Source of the DNA: Candidatus Hinthialibacter antarcticus | Lineage (GTDB): Bacteria; Hinthialibacterota; Hinthialibacteria; Hinthialibacterales; Hinthialibacteraceae | DNA: 64,000 bases | Assembly: GCA_030765645.1 (NCBI GenBank) | Contig: JAVCCE010000072.1 | Coordinates: 84,252-148,251, forward strand | Direction of reading: 5' to 3' | Part shown: one piece after another, positions 35,518 through 44,198 of the stretch | How the letters are laid out: each line of letters opens with the position of its first letter | How positions within the stretch are numbered: the stretch's first letter is position 1 | Notes under the pieces: generated by a model | The model's input: only the letters and a program-made list of their open reading frames with translations | The model's database searches: none | Told to the model about the DNA's origin: nothing | Program-made: the position numbers and the translations under genes

Positions 35518-36482
35518 GCTTCATCTTCGCCGAAGCGAATGATTCGGGTCGAACGTTCAAATCCGATTTGGGTTGCAATCAGTTTGTATAGCTCCGGTCG
35601 ACGCGCTTGCAGCCAACGCTGTCCGGTTGACATTGGCTGCAATGACTTATCGAGTTCGGCTATGACCATGTTGTCGTCGGCTTTCCAGGTTTCAACAAGA
35701 ATTCGCCCATACGGATCAAGCACCATTGCGTTTCCAGTGCGAACTTCATCATCATCCATTCCGACTCCATTACTGAATAGAATAAATAATCCGTTGTCGT
35801 GCGCTCGCGAAGGCAGCCATCGCATCAGCCATTCCCTGCCCTTCGGGCCGCGTATTTCTTCTTCAATTGCTTTGGGGTTCTCTTTACGGTTCAACCAAAT
35901 TTCAGGATCAATTACATCCATTGCATGAGGGCTGCGCGATTTGGTCCCGCCGGTTTGGTGAGGCGCCAATAGAATCTCTGCGCCTAAGAGCGCATTCATA
36001 CGCGCGTTTTCGATTAGGTTATTGTCATAACATATTAAGACGCCAATACGCCAACCGTGAGGTGTGTCAAAGACAGTAAATTCATCGCCGCAGTCTATAT
36101 CTTCATTAATGAACGCATGAAGTTTGCGGTGTTTTTTGTGGCTTCCGTCGGGCATGGCAACCAGATAGGTATTATACATTCGGCCATCTTCGCAAATTTC
36201 GACGAGACCGGCGCCGATGGTCATATTGTATTCCTGCGACCATTGTAGGACTGCCTGCGAACTCGGCCCATCCGAAACAGGCTCAGCAATCTTCATCAGT
36301 TGGTTTCGGTCTAATTTTCGAAGATACCAGTAGCCTGTGATTGAACATTCTGGAAATGTGATTAGCTCAACGCCTTGTTGATGGGCTTGTTCAACAAAGG
36401 CGCACATCTTCTCTAAATTGGCAGATTTATCGCCGGATTGATGTTCAAATTGGACGGATGCAACTTTGAGATTATCAGGCAT
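35514..36482 (-). CDS. Carbon-nitrogen hydrolase (nitrilase superfamily)
   Basis: A 322-residue cytoplasmic amidase of the nitrilase superfamily. The catalytic Glu is in LITFPECSITGYW, the Lys in HKKHRKLHAF and the nucleophilic Cys in IGVLICYDNNLIENAR. A second Glu in the usual loop position is not assigned. Members hydrolyse amides or N-carbamoyl compounds. The insertion around 180-215 (ESKSRSPHAMDVIDPEI region) is of the aliphatic-amidase-like type. It stands alone on the - strand. The 150 bases to the divergent GH5 gene must hold both promoters, but no convincing elements are seen. Confidence 0.88.
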   Translation of the reverse strand: MPDNLKVASVQFEHQSGDKSANLEKMCAFVEQAHQQGVELITFPECSITGYWYLRKLDRNQLMKIAEPVSDGPSSQAVLQWSQEYNMTIGAGLVEICEDGRMYNTYLVAMPDGSHKKHRKLHAFINEDIDCGDEFTVFDTPHGWRIGVLICYDNNLIENARMNALLGAEILLAPHQTGGTKSRSPHAMDVIDPEIWLNRKENPKAIEEEIRGPKGREWLMRWLPSRAHDNGLFILFSNGVGMDDDEVRTGNAMVLDPYGRILVETWKADDNMVIAELDKSLQPMSTGQRWLQARRPELYKLIATQIGFERSTRIIRFGEDEA

Positions 36483-36632
36483 GATATTTTCTCCCCCCAG
36501 CGCTAATCGACATTATCATACTAGCAGATTAGCCGCTTTTTTTCTTCAACTAAATTATTTATCCCGTTAGCGGTCTTTCATTGAATTTGGTACTATTGTT
36601 AAACGACTTTAACTGAGAAAGGTATCAGCAAA

Positions 36633-37700
36633 ATGAAACGCCGCACATTTTTGCTTCAAACTGCCGCCGCCAGTTGTTTATCGCTGGCTTCAACCTCAAA
36701 CGCCGCTGAAATAGACGTGTTTTCACCCGCCCATATTCCCCGCTGGCGCGGATTCAATCTGCTTGAAAAATTTACGTTGAGACAAAATAAACCCTATAGC
36801 GAGCGTGATTTTGAATGGATGGCGAAATGGGGCTTTGATTTCGCCCGCATCCCGATGGATTACCGCTGTTGGACAAACGCCGATAAGCCTTATGAGTATG
36901 ATGAAACCGTCCTGAAGCATATTGATGAATTGGTTGGCTATGGAAAGCAATACGGCGTTCATATTAATTTAAACTTGCATCGGGCGCCGGGGTATTGCGT
37001 GAATCCGCCGGAAGAAAAACTTGACCTCTTTTCGTCAGATGAAGCGTTAAAACAATTTTGCGCACAATGGAAAAATTTTGCAGAACGCTATAAAAGTACG
37101 GCTCAGAATGAAGTTTCGTTTGATTTATTGAATGAACCCAAAAACAGCATCCCGGAAGAAACCTACGCCCGGGTCATGCGCGCCGCCATACAGACGATCC
37201 GCAAAGTTGATCCCAATCGAGTGGTGGTAGTGGATGGCCTCAGTTGGGGACAGAAGCCCGTTCACGCCTTGGCAAAAGACAACATTGCCCAAAGCACCCG
37301 AGGGTACAATCCGTTCCAGATCAGCCACTATAAGGCGTCTTGGATTGGCGGCAGCGATACATGGGACGTTCCGACCTGGCCGCTCAAAGTCAAAGATCAA
37401 ATACAGGATAAACAGTGGATTTTTGAAAAATATATCAAGCCGTGGAAAGAACTCGAAGCCAAAGGCGTCGGCGTACATGTGGGCGAGTGGGGTTGTTATA
37501 ACAAAACGCCGCATGACGTTGCGCTGCCCTGGATGGAAGATTGCCTCGCGCTTTGGAAAGACGCAGGCTGGGGATGGTCGGTCTGGAACCTGCGCGGCTC
37601 ATTCGGGATTGCCGACAGCGGGCGCGAAGATGTTCAATATGAAGAATTAGACGGTCACAAAATCGACCGTAAAATGCTGGAACTGCTCCGGCGATATTAA
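36633..37700 (+). CDS. Secreted GH5-like glycoside hydrolase
   Basis: A 355-residue endoglycanase-type enzyme of clan GH-A, family 5-like. A twin-arginine-type leader (KRRTFLLQTAAASCLSLASTSNA) precedes the barrel. The acid/base Glu is in SFDLLNEPKNS and the nucleophile Glu in GVHVGEWGCYNK. Additional motifs are WGFDFARIPMDYRCW and HINLNLHRAPGYC. It would cleave beta-linked glucan or mannan-type polysaccharides outside the cytoplasm; the precise substrate is not fixed by the motifs. It is the first of three closely spaced + strand genes (CinA-like 15 bases later, then heparinase-like). Confidence 0.9.
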   Translation: MKRRTFLLQTAAASCLSLASTSNAAEIDVFSPAHIPRWRGFNLLEKFTLRQNKPYSERDFEWMAKWGFDFARIPMDYRCWTNADKPYEYDETVLKHIDELVGYGKQYGVHINLNLHRAPGYCVNPPEEKLDLFSSDEALKQFCAQWKNFAERYKSTAQNEVSFDLLNEPKNSIPEETYARVMRAAIQTIRKVDPNRVVVVDGLSWGQKPVHALAKDNIAQSTRGYNPFQISHYKASWIGGSDTWDVPTWPLKVKDQIQDKQWIFEKYIKPWKELEAKGVGVHVGEWGCYNKTPHDVALPWMEDCLALWKDAGWGWSVWNLRGSFGIADSGREDVQYEELDGHKIDRKMLELLRRY

Positions 37701-37715
37701 TCATGAGGATATGAA

Positions 37716-39017
37716 ATGAGTCAGCGTTACGCTTTCTATTTCTTATGCAGTATTTTCGTTGTGTTTTCAGTCGGTGCTGCGTTTTCAGAACCAACGGACG
37801 CGCCGACAAAATACGCAATTGTCGTCACCGGCGGCGAACTGTTACGCGGCGTTTATGCGGATGGTCATACGCAATTTATTACCAGTACGCTTGAGCCGTT
37901 GGGAGCAAAATGCGTCAGCGCGGTGTGCGTCGGCGATACGGCGGAAGAGTTGCAGGATGCGCTGCGCTTTTCGAGCCAACACGCGGATTTTGTCCTCGTG
38001 ACGGGAGGCCTTGGCCCGACCGACGACGATGTAACCCGTAAGACGTTGTCGGCGTTTGCCGGCATTGATTTATACGAGAATCCCGAAGTGGTTGACCAGA
38101 TGGTGCGTCGTTACGGCGCGTCATCAAAAGAGAAACTTCGCGACAACATGCGACGCCAGGCGATGACGCCGAAAAAAGGCCGATACTTGCTCAATCCAAA
38201 CGGCAGCGCGGTTGGTTTAGTGTTCGATGACGGACAGCGCGTCATCGCTGCTATGCCGGGGCCGCCGCGCGAATTACAGCCGATGGTGAAAGAGCAGCTG
38301 CTTCCCTTTCTCGCTGAACGCTTCGGCATCAAAACCATCGGCGCCTCGCTGACGATGCGCTTCATTAATATCGGCGAATCGCAAATCGACGAAGTGATGC
38401 ACAAACATCTGACGCTGCCGAAAGAGCTGATGATTTCTTCTCTCTTTGAGATGGGACGTGTGGATTTGACTTTGTCCCTGCCGGGCGGTTCTGAACAAGA
38501 CCGGGCAATCTTGCGTCAGTTTGAAAGCGAATTATTGGCGCACATTGGCGACTCGATGTACACCGATCAAGGCTCGACGTTAGAAGAAAGCGTGGTTGCG
38601 TTATTGAAAGAAAATAATGTGTCTCTCGTGACCGCTGAGGTCGGCAGCGGCGGCGCCGTGTCCGCGAGTTTGAGTCGTCCTGAGGACGCCGTTTCCGTAT
38701 ATTCCGGGGGATATATAGCGCCCAGCGACAACGTAATGGCCCAGATGGTCGGCGTCGATCACTTGGATCAGGAATCCCACGAAGCGCTTTCGAAACAGAT
38801 CGCAGGCGTGATTCAAAAACGCGCAGGCAGCAAGTGGGGGCTTTATATCAGTGAAATTCATCAGAATGAAAATCGCCGCTTTGTCTGGCTCGCGCTCGCA
38901 TCGGATGACGGCGCAATTGATGGACGCCAAATTGGCGTCAGCGGTCGGGGGCAATATGCGCAAGACCGATTGGTGAATTATGTTCTGGATTATTTGCGGA
39001 GGCGTTTGCAGAAATAA
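37716..39017 (+). CDS. CinA-like protein with an export signal and altered amidase motif
   Basis: A 433-residue two-domain CinA homologue. The N-terminal MoCF/CinA domain shows VVTGGELLRGVYADGHTQF (37-55) and TGGLGPTDDDVTRK (96-109). The C-terminal part matches the CinA nicotinamide-nucleotide amidase domain, but the usual AESCTGG reads AEVGSGG and the usual Lys after the second glycine motif is absent. Residues 1-24 form a typical signal peptide (hydrophobic core 7-22). CinA is normally cytoplasmic, so this is either exported or membrane-tethered. GAGG lies 7 bases before the ATG. It is embedded between glycanase and lyase genes. Confidence 0.8.
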   Translation: MSQRYAFYFLCSIFVVFSVGAAFSEPTDAPTKYAIVVTGGELLRGVYADGHTQFITSTLEPLGAKCVSAVCVGDTAEELQDALRFSSQHADFVLVTGGLGPTDDDVTRKTLSAFAGIDLYENPEVVDQMVRRYGASSKEKLRDNMRRQAMTPKKGRYLLNPNGSAVGLVFDDGQRVIAAMPGPPRELQPMVKEQLLPFLAERFGIKTIGASLTMRFINIGESQIDEVMHKHLTLPKELMISSLFEMGRVDLTLSLPGGSEQDRAILRQFESELLAHIGDSMYTDQGSTLEESVVALLKENNVSLVTAEVGSGGAVSASLSRPEDAVSVYSGGYIAPSDNVMAQMVGVDHLDQESHEALSKQIAGVIQKRAGSKWGLYISEIHQNENRRFVWLALASDDGAIDGRQIGVSGRGQYAQDRLVNYVLDYLRRRLQK

Positions 39018-39029
39018 TTGGAGAGTGTC

Positions 39030-41399
39030 ATGAAAAACATTTGGATTTTATGCAGCATCATTGCCATTTTTGCAATCACTGGAATCGCGGCGCCTTCTAT
39101 TGATGAGACGCCTGCGCAGGAGCGCGAATGGGGTTTTCGTCCAGTTGACCGAGACCATCTTCAACTGAATCCGCCCTCATTTAGCTGGCGGCCGCAACGG
39201 GGCGCCGAAACCTATGAACTCCAATGTTCATCTGATTTATCATTTCAGACGATCGAATATCAAATTGACGATTGGACGTTTAATGTTCATACTCCGCCTA
39301 CACCATTTAAGCCTGGAGCCTGGCACTGGCGCTTCCGGTACATATCCCATGACAATGTTGTGTCTGAATGGAGCCGGATGCGGACGTTTTCTATATCAGA
39401 AGACGCAACAGAATTTTCGCTGCCGTCGCGCAATGAATTAATCGCCCGCATTCCCAAACAACATCCGCGCTTGTTTGTGCGTCCTGAACAAATAGAGAAT
39501 TATAAGCAACGGGCGCAGACGGATTTGAAAGAGCATTTTAACGCTTTGGTCAAACAGTGCGAAGCGATTATGAAAAACCCGCCTTCGACCGATGAACCAA
39601 AGCGCTATCCAGATGATATTGAGCGAAAGAGCGAAGAATGGCGCGCTCTCTGGTGGGGCAACCGCACATATACAATCAAAGCGCTTAATAGCGCAGCGAC
39701 GCTGGCGTTTACCCGGCTTGTCGGCGGCAAAGAAGAATACGGCGAGATGGCAAAGCGCATACTATTGGATTGCGCTAAGTGGGACCCCAAAGGCTCAACC
39801 GGCTATCGCTATAACGATGAAGCCGGAATGCCGTATAACTATTATTTCTCCAGGACCTATACCTTCGTTAATGATTTATTAAATGAAGAGGAAAAACAGT
39901 TCTGCCGCGAAGTCATGCGTGTTCGAGGGCAGGAAATGTCTGAGCATCTCAACCCCAGACATTTGTGGCAGCCATACGCGAGCCATAGCAACCGGGCTTG
40001 GCATTTTCTCGGTGAAGTCGGTATCGCGTTTCTGGATGAAATCCCCGAAGCCGAAGACTGGGTATGGTTTGCCGCCAACGTATTCTCAAACGTATACCCG
40101 GTTTGGAGCGACAGCGACGGCGGATGGCATGAAGGCAGTAGTTACTGGAACAGTTACATGGGCCGTTTTACCTGGTGGGCGGACGTGATGCGGGTTGCAA
40201 TGGATTTAGATGCGTTTGAAAAACCGTTCTTCTCACAAGCCGGATATTATCCCATGTATCTGGCGCCTCCTGGAGCGAAAGACGGCGGATTCGGCGATTT
40301 AACCGCGAATCGTAGATCAGATCATTACGTCAATTTGGTTTCGATTTTTGCTGCACAGGCCAAAAACTCCTATTGGCAATGGTACGTCGACCAACATGGC
40401 GGCGCATCATTCGATAATTCCTACATTGGCTTCATTCGCGGCGCATTGCCAAAGGTCGAAGCAAAAGCCCCGAGTGAATTGCCTGCTTCGCGTTGTTTTT
40501 GGGGTACGGGCCAGGCGATGTTGAACAGCGATTTGCTGAATGCAAAAGATAATGTGCAAGTCGTATTCAAAAGCAGCCCCTTCGGAACCCAAAGCCACGG
40601 CTATGAATCGCAAAATTCATTTCTGTTGAACGTGTTTGGCGAGCGGATGTTTATCCGTACTGGCAAGCGCGACATCTACGGCAGCGACCATCATCAAAAT
40701 TGGATGTGGGATTCAAAATCAACGAATACCATCACCGTCAACGGACAGGGGCAGAAAAAACATTCAGGCTCTGCGGTTGGTGAGATTCTGGAGTTTTATA
40801 CCAGCGATAAGGTTGATTATGTCGCGGGAGAAGCCTCGGCTGCGTATGAAGGAAAACTTGAGCGTTTTACGAGGCGCATCATCTATCTCAAACCGGATGC
40901 GGTGTTGATCTATGACACGCTAGACGCGCCAGAGCCGTCTAGTTTTGAGTGGCGTCTTCATGCGGTGGATGAAATGAAGATTGAAAATCAACATAATATT
41001 CTCGCAAAGAACGGCGATGTAGAATGCCGCGTCGATTTTTTATGGCCCAATGATTTGGCGCTCTCTCAAACCAACAAGTTTGATCCACCGCCCCGCGAAC
41101 GCGTCAAATTGACGGAGTATCACCTCACAGCGGAAACCAAGTCAAAATCAAAACGTCAGGAGTTTATCACCCTATTTCAGCCGTATAGAAAAAATGGGCC
41201 ACAGAAATATGAAGCGTCCATCCAAGCGGGAGAAAATGGATATTCAATCACTTTAGACAATGCTGAAAAACCAGTAAGTATTTTGCTTTGTCCTGATTCT
41301 GGTCAGGTTGTTGCTAAGATAGGAGTTCAACCCGCGCGTTCCGTTGCGCAAGTCGGCGTTCATTTCGGCGATGAAACGCCAATCTATTTTGGGAAATAG
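39030..41399 (+). CDS. Secreted heparinase II/III-family polysaccharide lyase-like protein
   Basis: A 789-residue protein. The ATG at 39030, four bases after GGAGAG, is preferred to the TTG at 39018. A signal peptide (1-20) is followed by an Ig-like N-terminal domain (about 30-125), an alpha/alpha-toroid beginning HPRLFVRPEQIENYKQRAQ and containing WQPYASHSNRAWHFLGEVG, and a C-terminal beta-sandwich (about 510-789) of heparinase II/III type with SPFGTQSHGYESQNSFLLNVFGE. Candidate catalytic residues are in NRAWHF and HGYESQNS. The family cleaves acidic, often sulfated, glycans, which fits the two sulfatases in the window. Confidence 0.85.
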   Translation: MKNIWILCSIIAIFAITGIAAPSIDETPAQEREWGFRPVDRDHLQLNPPSFSWRPQRGAETYELQCSSDLSFQTIEYQIDDWTFNVHTPPTPFKPGAWHWRFRYISHDNVVSEWSRMRTFSISEDATEFSLPSRNELIARIPKQHPRLFVRPEQIENYKQRAQTDLKEHFNALVKQCEAIMKNPPSTDEPKRYPDDIERKSEEWRALWWGNRTYTIKALNSAATLAFTRLVGGKEEYGEMAKRILLDCAKWDPKGSTGYRYNDEAGMPYNYYFSRTYTFVNDLLNEEEKQFCREVMRVRGQEMSEHLNPRHLWQPYASHSNRAWHFLGEVGIAFLDEIPEAEDWVWFAANVFSNVYPVWSDSDGGWHEGSSYWNSYMGRFTWWADVMRVAMDLDAFEKPFFSQAGYYPMYLAPPGAKDGGFGDLTANRRSDHYVNLVSIFAAQAKNSYWQWYVDQHGGASFDNSYIGFIRGALPKVEAKAPSELPASRCFWGTGQAMLNSDLLNAKDNVQVVFKSSPFGTQSHGYESQNSFLLNVFGERMFIRTGKRDIYGSDHHQNWMWDSKSTNTITVNGQGQKKHSGSAVGEILEFYTSDKVDYVAGEASAAYEGKLERFTRRIIYLKPDAVLIYDTLDAPEPSSFEWRLHAVDEMKIENQHNILAKNGDVECRVDFLWPNDLALSQTNKFDPPPRERVKLTEYHLTAETKSKSKRQEFITLFQPYRKNGPQKYEASIQAGENGYSITLDNAEKPVSILLCPDSGQVVAKIGVQPARSVAQVGVHFGDETPIYFGK

Positions 41400-41508
41400 C
41401 GAAGCGCGAGAAAAAAAATCAAAGAGGCTTCTCGAAATTGCGTTAACCTCTACAATCTTGATCCGTTAGTGTGTAAACAAGAGAACCATTTTTTAGGAGA
41501 GTAACTGG

Positions 41509-42120
41509 ATGATGAATACGCGTTGTGTGCCTTTTGCTATTGCAATTGTAACAAGTTTGGCGCTGTTTGGTTGCGGCGGCTCAGAACCGAAACCGGTTGT
41601 GGTTGCGCCGACAGTAACTGCTGCCCCGACTGCGACTGTTAAACCCACTCCAAAACCCAAACCGACGCCAACGGAAATTCCCGAACTGGCGGAACCCACC
41701 GTTGATGCGACCGCACAAGAAAAAGTCATGCCGGATTTAGTTTTGTCTGCCACGATGTCGCCTCCATCCAAAACGAAATTGGAATTTCAATGGCTGCGTA
41801 AGATGCTGGGTATCTTGGATCGCGATCAACTCGCAGATTACAACGAGAAAATTTATGGCGTCTATGCTGGCGGCTGGGAAGGCAAGATTGTCAGTATCGG
41901 CGAACTTGAAATCGGCGAGCCTGTGATTGTGGCGGAAATTCAAGACGGAGATGTTAAGCGGCCTTATGTCGTCTTACAGAACATTTCGCCAGAATTATTG
42001 AATACGTTCTCAGAGGGACAAACCATTGTATTTGGCGCGAATATCAAAAACATTGGTCCGTATGGAAATTATAAGCGCGTTATATTGATGGTGTGTTCTG
42101 AAATCTATGTAGAAAATTAA
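41509..42120 (+). CDS. Lipoprotein with Pro/Thr linker, unknown function
   Basis: A 203-residue lipoprotein (or 202 from the second ATG). The lipobox is LFGC at residues 19-22, followed by GGSEPK. Residues 27-63 are a Pro/Thr/Lys linker (KPTPKPKPTPTEIPEL region). The rest (about 75-203) is a small globular domain with beta-strand pattern including YVVLQNISPELLNTFSEGQTIVFGANIKNIG, resembling an OB-fold-like domain, though this is not certain. AGGAGAG lies upstream. A terminator follows. I recognise no named family. Confidence 0.75.
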   Translation: MMNTRCVPFAIAIVTSLALFGCGGSEPKPVVVAPTVTAAPTATVKPTPKPKPTPTEIPELAEPTVDATAQEKVMPDLVLSATMSPPSKTKLEFQWLRKMLGILDRDQLADYNEKIYGVYAGGWEGKIVSIGELEIGEPVIVAEIQDGDVKRPYVVLQNISPELLNTFSEGQTIVFGANIKNIGPYGNYKRVILMVCSEIYVEN

Positions 42121-42144
42121 ACGACGTTCAATTTGAAATCTCTC

Positions 42145-42178
42145 ACAGCCTCTGCGCAGTTCGCAGGGGCTGTTTTGT
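42145..42178 (+). terminator. Rho-independent terminator
   Basis: A 12-base stem with one T-G pair (ACAGCCTCTGCG at 42145-42156, CGCAGGGGCTGT at 42162-42173) with loop CAGTT is followed by TTTGTTTT. It lies 25 bases after the lipoprotein stop. Confidence 0.85.
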
Positions 42179-42241
42179 TTTGACGCGCGGCGTAGTATGC
42201 TGGTTTGGCGACGGAAGCAAACTAATCATAAGGACTACGAC

Positions 42242-44197
42242 ATGAGCATTCTTGATACTCTCAATGGACCAGAATCCATTTTCAACGTACGCAGCAAAGC
42301 CGCAGGCCCGCAAGGCTCATTGCCTCTGACGGATGAAATGTTACGCAATAGCCCCAGCGGCGACTTGTTTGCGTTGACGGAAAACGTCGGCATGGGCTGG
42401 GAAGCCGAAATCGTGAATCGCGACAATGTATTGATTCTCAGCACGCTGGGCGGCTATCGCGCTGAAGACGGAACGCCCATCGCGCTTGGCTACCATACCG
42501 GACATTGGGAACTCGGCCTGCTGGTCAAACGCACCGCTGAAGTGTTGAAATCGCTAGAGTGCGTTCCCTTCGCGGCCTATTGCTCCGACCCCTGCGACGG
42601 GCGGACGCAAGGCACCTCTGGCATGATGGATAGCCTCGCGTATCGCAATACCGCTGCGGAAGCTTTCGGGCGCTTAATCCGGTCGCTTCCCTCTCGCCGC
42701 GCCGTGGTTGGTATTGCGACGTGTGACAAGGGGTTGCCCGCCATGATGATGGCGCTGGCTGCGGTCAAAGGCCGTCCAGTAATATTGCAACCCGGCGGGG
42801 TGACGCTGCCCGCAGAAGACGCCGAAGACGCAGGAACGGTGCAATCTATCGGAACGCGCTATGCGCATGGCGAGATTACGCTGGAAGAAGCCGCCCGTTT
42901 GGGATGCTCAGCCTGCGGAAGCCCCGGCGGCGGATGTCAGTTTTTAGGGACCGCTGCGTCGTCGCAAGTCATCGGCGAGGCGTTAGGGCTTTCGCTGCCG
43001 CATACCGCGCTGATTCCATCCGGCGAGCCGGTTTGGTTTGAAATGGCGACGGCGTCCGCCCATGCGATTCGCCATTTAATGAAACAAAAAATTTACTCTG
43101 AACATATATTGAAACCCGGCGCATTTCGTAACGCGATGGCGGTCCATGCCGCTGTCGGCGGATCGACCAATTTGCTGCTCCATTTGCCCGCCATTGCTCA
43201 TGCGGCTGGAGCCAAGCGCCCGGTGGTTGAAGATTGGATTCGCATTAACGATACCGTTCCGCGCATTGTGGACGTTCTGCCAAACGGCCCGCAACATTTC
43301 AAGACCGTTCAAGTCTTTCTCGCGGGCGGCGTTCCAGAAATTATGCTGCACCTGCGCGAAATGGGCGTCTTGGATTTATCGGTTCGCACAGTGACGGGCG
43401 AAACGCTGGCGGACAACCTGACTTGGTGGGAAGCCTCCGAACGACGCAAGCGTTTTCGTGAGGCGTTATATCAACAAGACGGCGTGAATCCCGACGATGT
43501 CATTATGTCTCCAAAGGCGGCGGCGGAACGCGGCCTGACCAGCACGGTGATTTTCCCTCGCGGCAACCTGGCGCCGGAAGGCGCCGTCGTTAAAAGTACG
43601 GCGATTGATGCAAAACTTTGCCCGGAGAATGTGTATTTCAAACGTGGAACGGCGCGAGTTTTCTCGACGGAAATGGACGCGATCCGCGCATTGAAATCGC
43701 AGGGTGATGATGCATTGAAGCCGGGCGACATCGTCGTATTGATCTGCCGAGGGCCAATGGGCGCCGGGATGCCGGAGACGGCGCAAATCACCATGGCGCT
43801 GAAATATACCAAAGCATTGAGCCACCTTGCGCTAATTACCGATGGGCGGTTTTCTGGCTTTTCAAGCGGGCCGTGCATCGGACACATTGGCCCTGAAGCC
43901 CTGGCGGGCGGGCCGATTGGCAAAGTGCAAGACGGCGACGTGATTGAAATTTGTATTGACCGAAGCGCAATGACCAGCGCCGTCAATTTGATCGGCGAAG
44001 CAGGCAGCGATGAATCTCAATGGAGCGTTAACCGGGGCGACGCAATCCTGAACGAGCGCCCCGCCCCCAATTGTAAAGCCGACCCCAACCTGCCAGACAG
44101 CGTTCGCTTATGGGCGGCGCTACAGCAAGCGGGCGGCGGAACCTGGGGCGGCTGCGTCTATGACGTCGATGAAATTATTTCATCACTGTCGAAATAA
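42242..44197 (+). CDS. YjhG/YagF-type sugar-acid (xylonate) dehydratase
   Basis: A 651-residue dehydratase of the IlvD/Edd superfamily, closest in its motifs to the YjhG/YagF group that dehydrates D-xylonate. The start at 42242 has AAGGA 7 bases upstream. Fe-S cluster cysteines are probably those of YCSDPCDGRTQGTSGMMDS, VGIATCDKGLPAMMM and CSACGSPGGGCQFLGTA. The Mg-binding and C-terminal substrate domain includes GRFSGFSSGPCIGHIGPEA. It is cytoplasmic, and would feed a 2-keto-3-deoxy sugar acid pathway. No aldolase or sugar dehydrogenase of that route is adjacent. Its stop is 1 base from the stop of the convergent PQQ gene. Confidence 0.9.
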   Translation: MSILDTLNGPESIFNVRSKAAGPQGSLPLTDEMLRNSPSGDLFALTENVGMGWEAEIVNRDNVLILSTLGGYRAEDGTPIALGYHTGHWELGLLVKRTAEVLKSLECVPFAAYCSDPCDGRTQGTSGMMDSLAYRNTAAEAFGRLIRSLPSRRAVVGIATCDKGLPAMMMALAAVKGRPVILQPGGVTLPAEDAEDAGTVQSIGTRYAHGEITLEEAARLGCSACGSPGGGCQFLGTAASSQVIGEALGLSLPHTALIPSGEPVWFEMATASAHAIRHLMKQKIYSEHILKPGAFRNAMAVHAAVGGSTNLLLHLPAIAHAAGAKRPVVEDWIRINDTVPRIVDVLPNGPQHFKTVQVFLAGGVPEIMLHLREMGVLDLSVRTVTGETLADNLTWWEASERRKRFREALYQQDGVNPDDVIMSPKAAAERGLTSTVIFPRGNLAPEGAVVKSTAIDAKLCPENVYFKRGTARVFSTEMDAIRALKSQGDDALKPGDIVVLICRGPMGAGMPETAQITMALKYTKALSHLALITDGRFSGFSSGPCIGHIGPEALAGGPIGKVQDGDVIEICIDRSAMTSAVNLIGEAGSDESQWSVNRGDAILNERPAPNCKADPNLPDSVRLWAALQQAGGGTWGGCVYDVDEIISSLSK

Positions 44198-44198
44198 A

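Noticed and set aside
41587..41700. DNA repeat or array in the lipoprotein gene
   Set aside because: It is the codon pattern of a Pro/Thr linker, with irregular units and no spacers.
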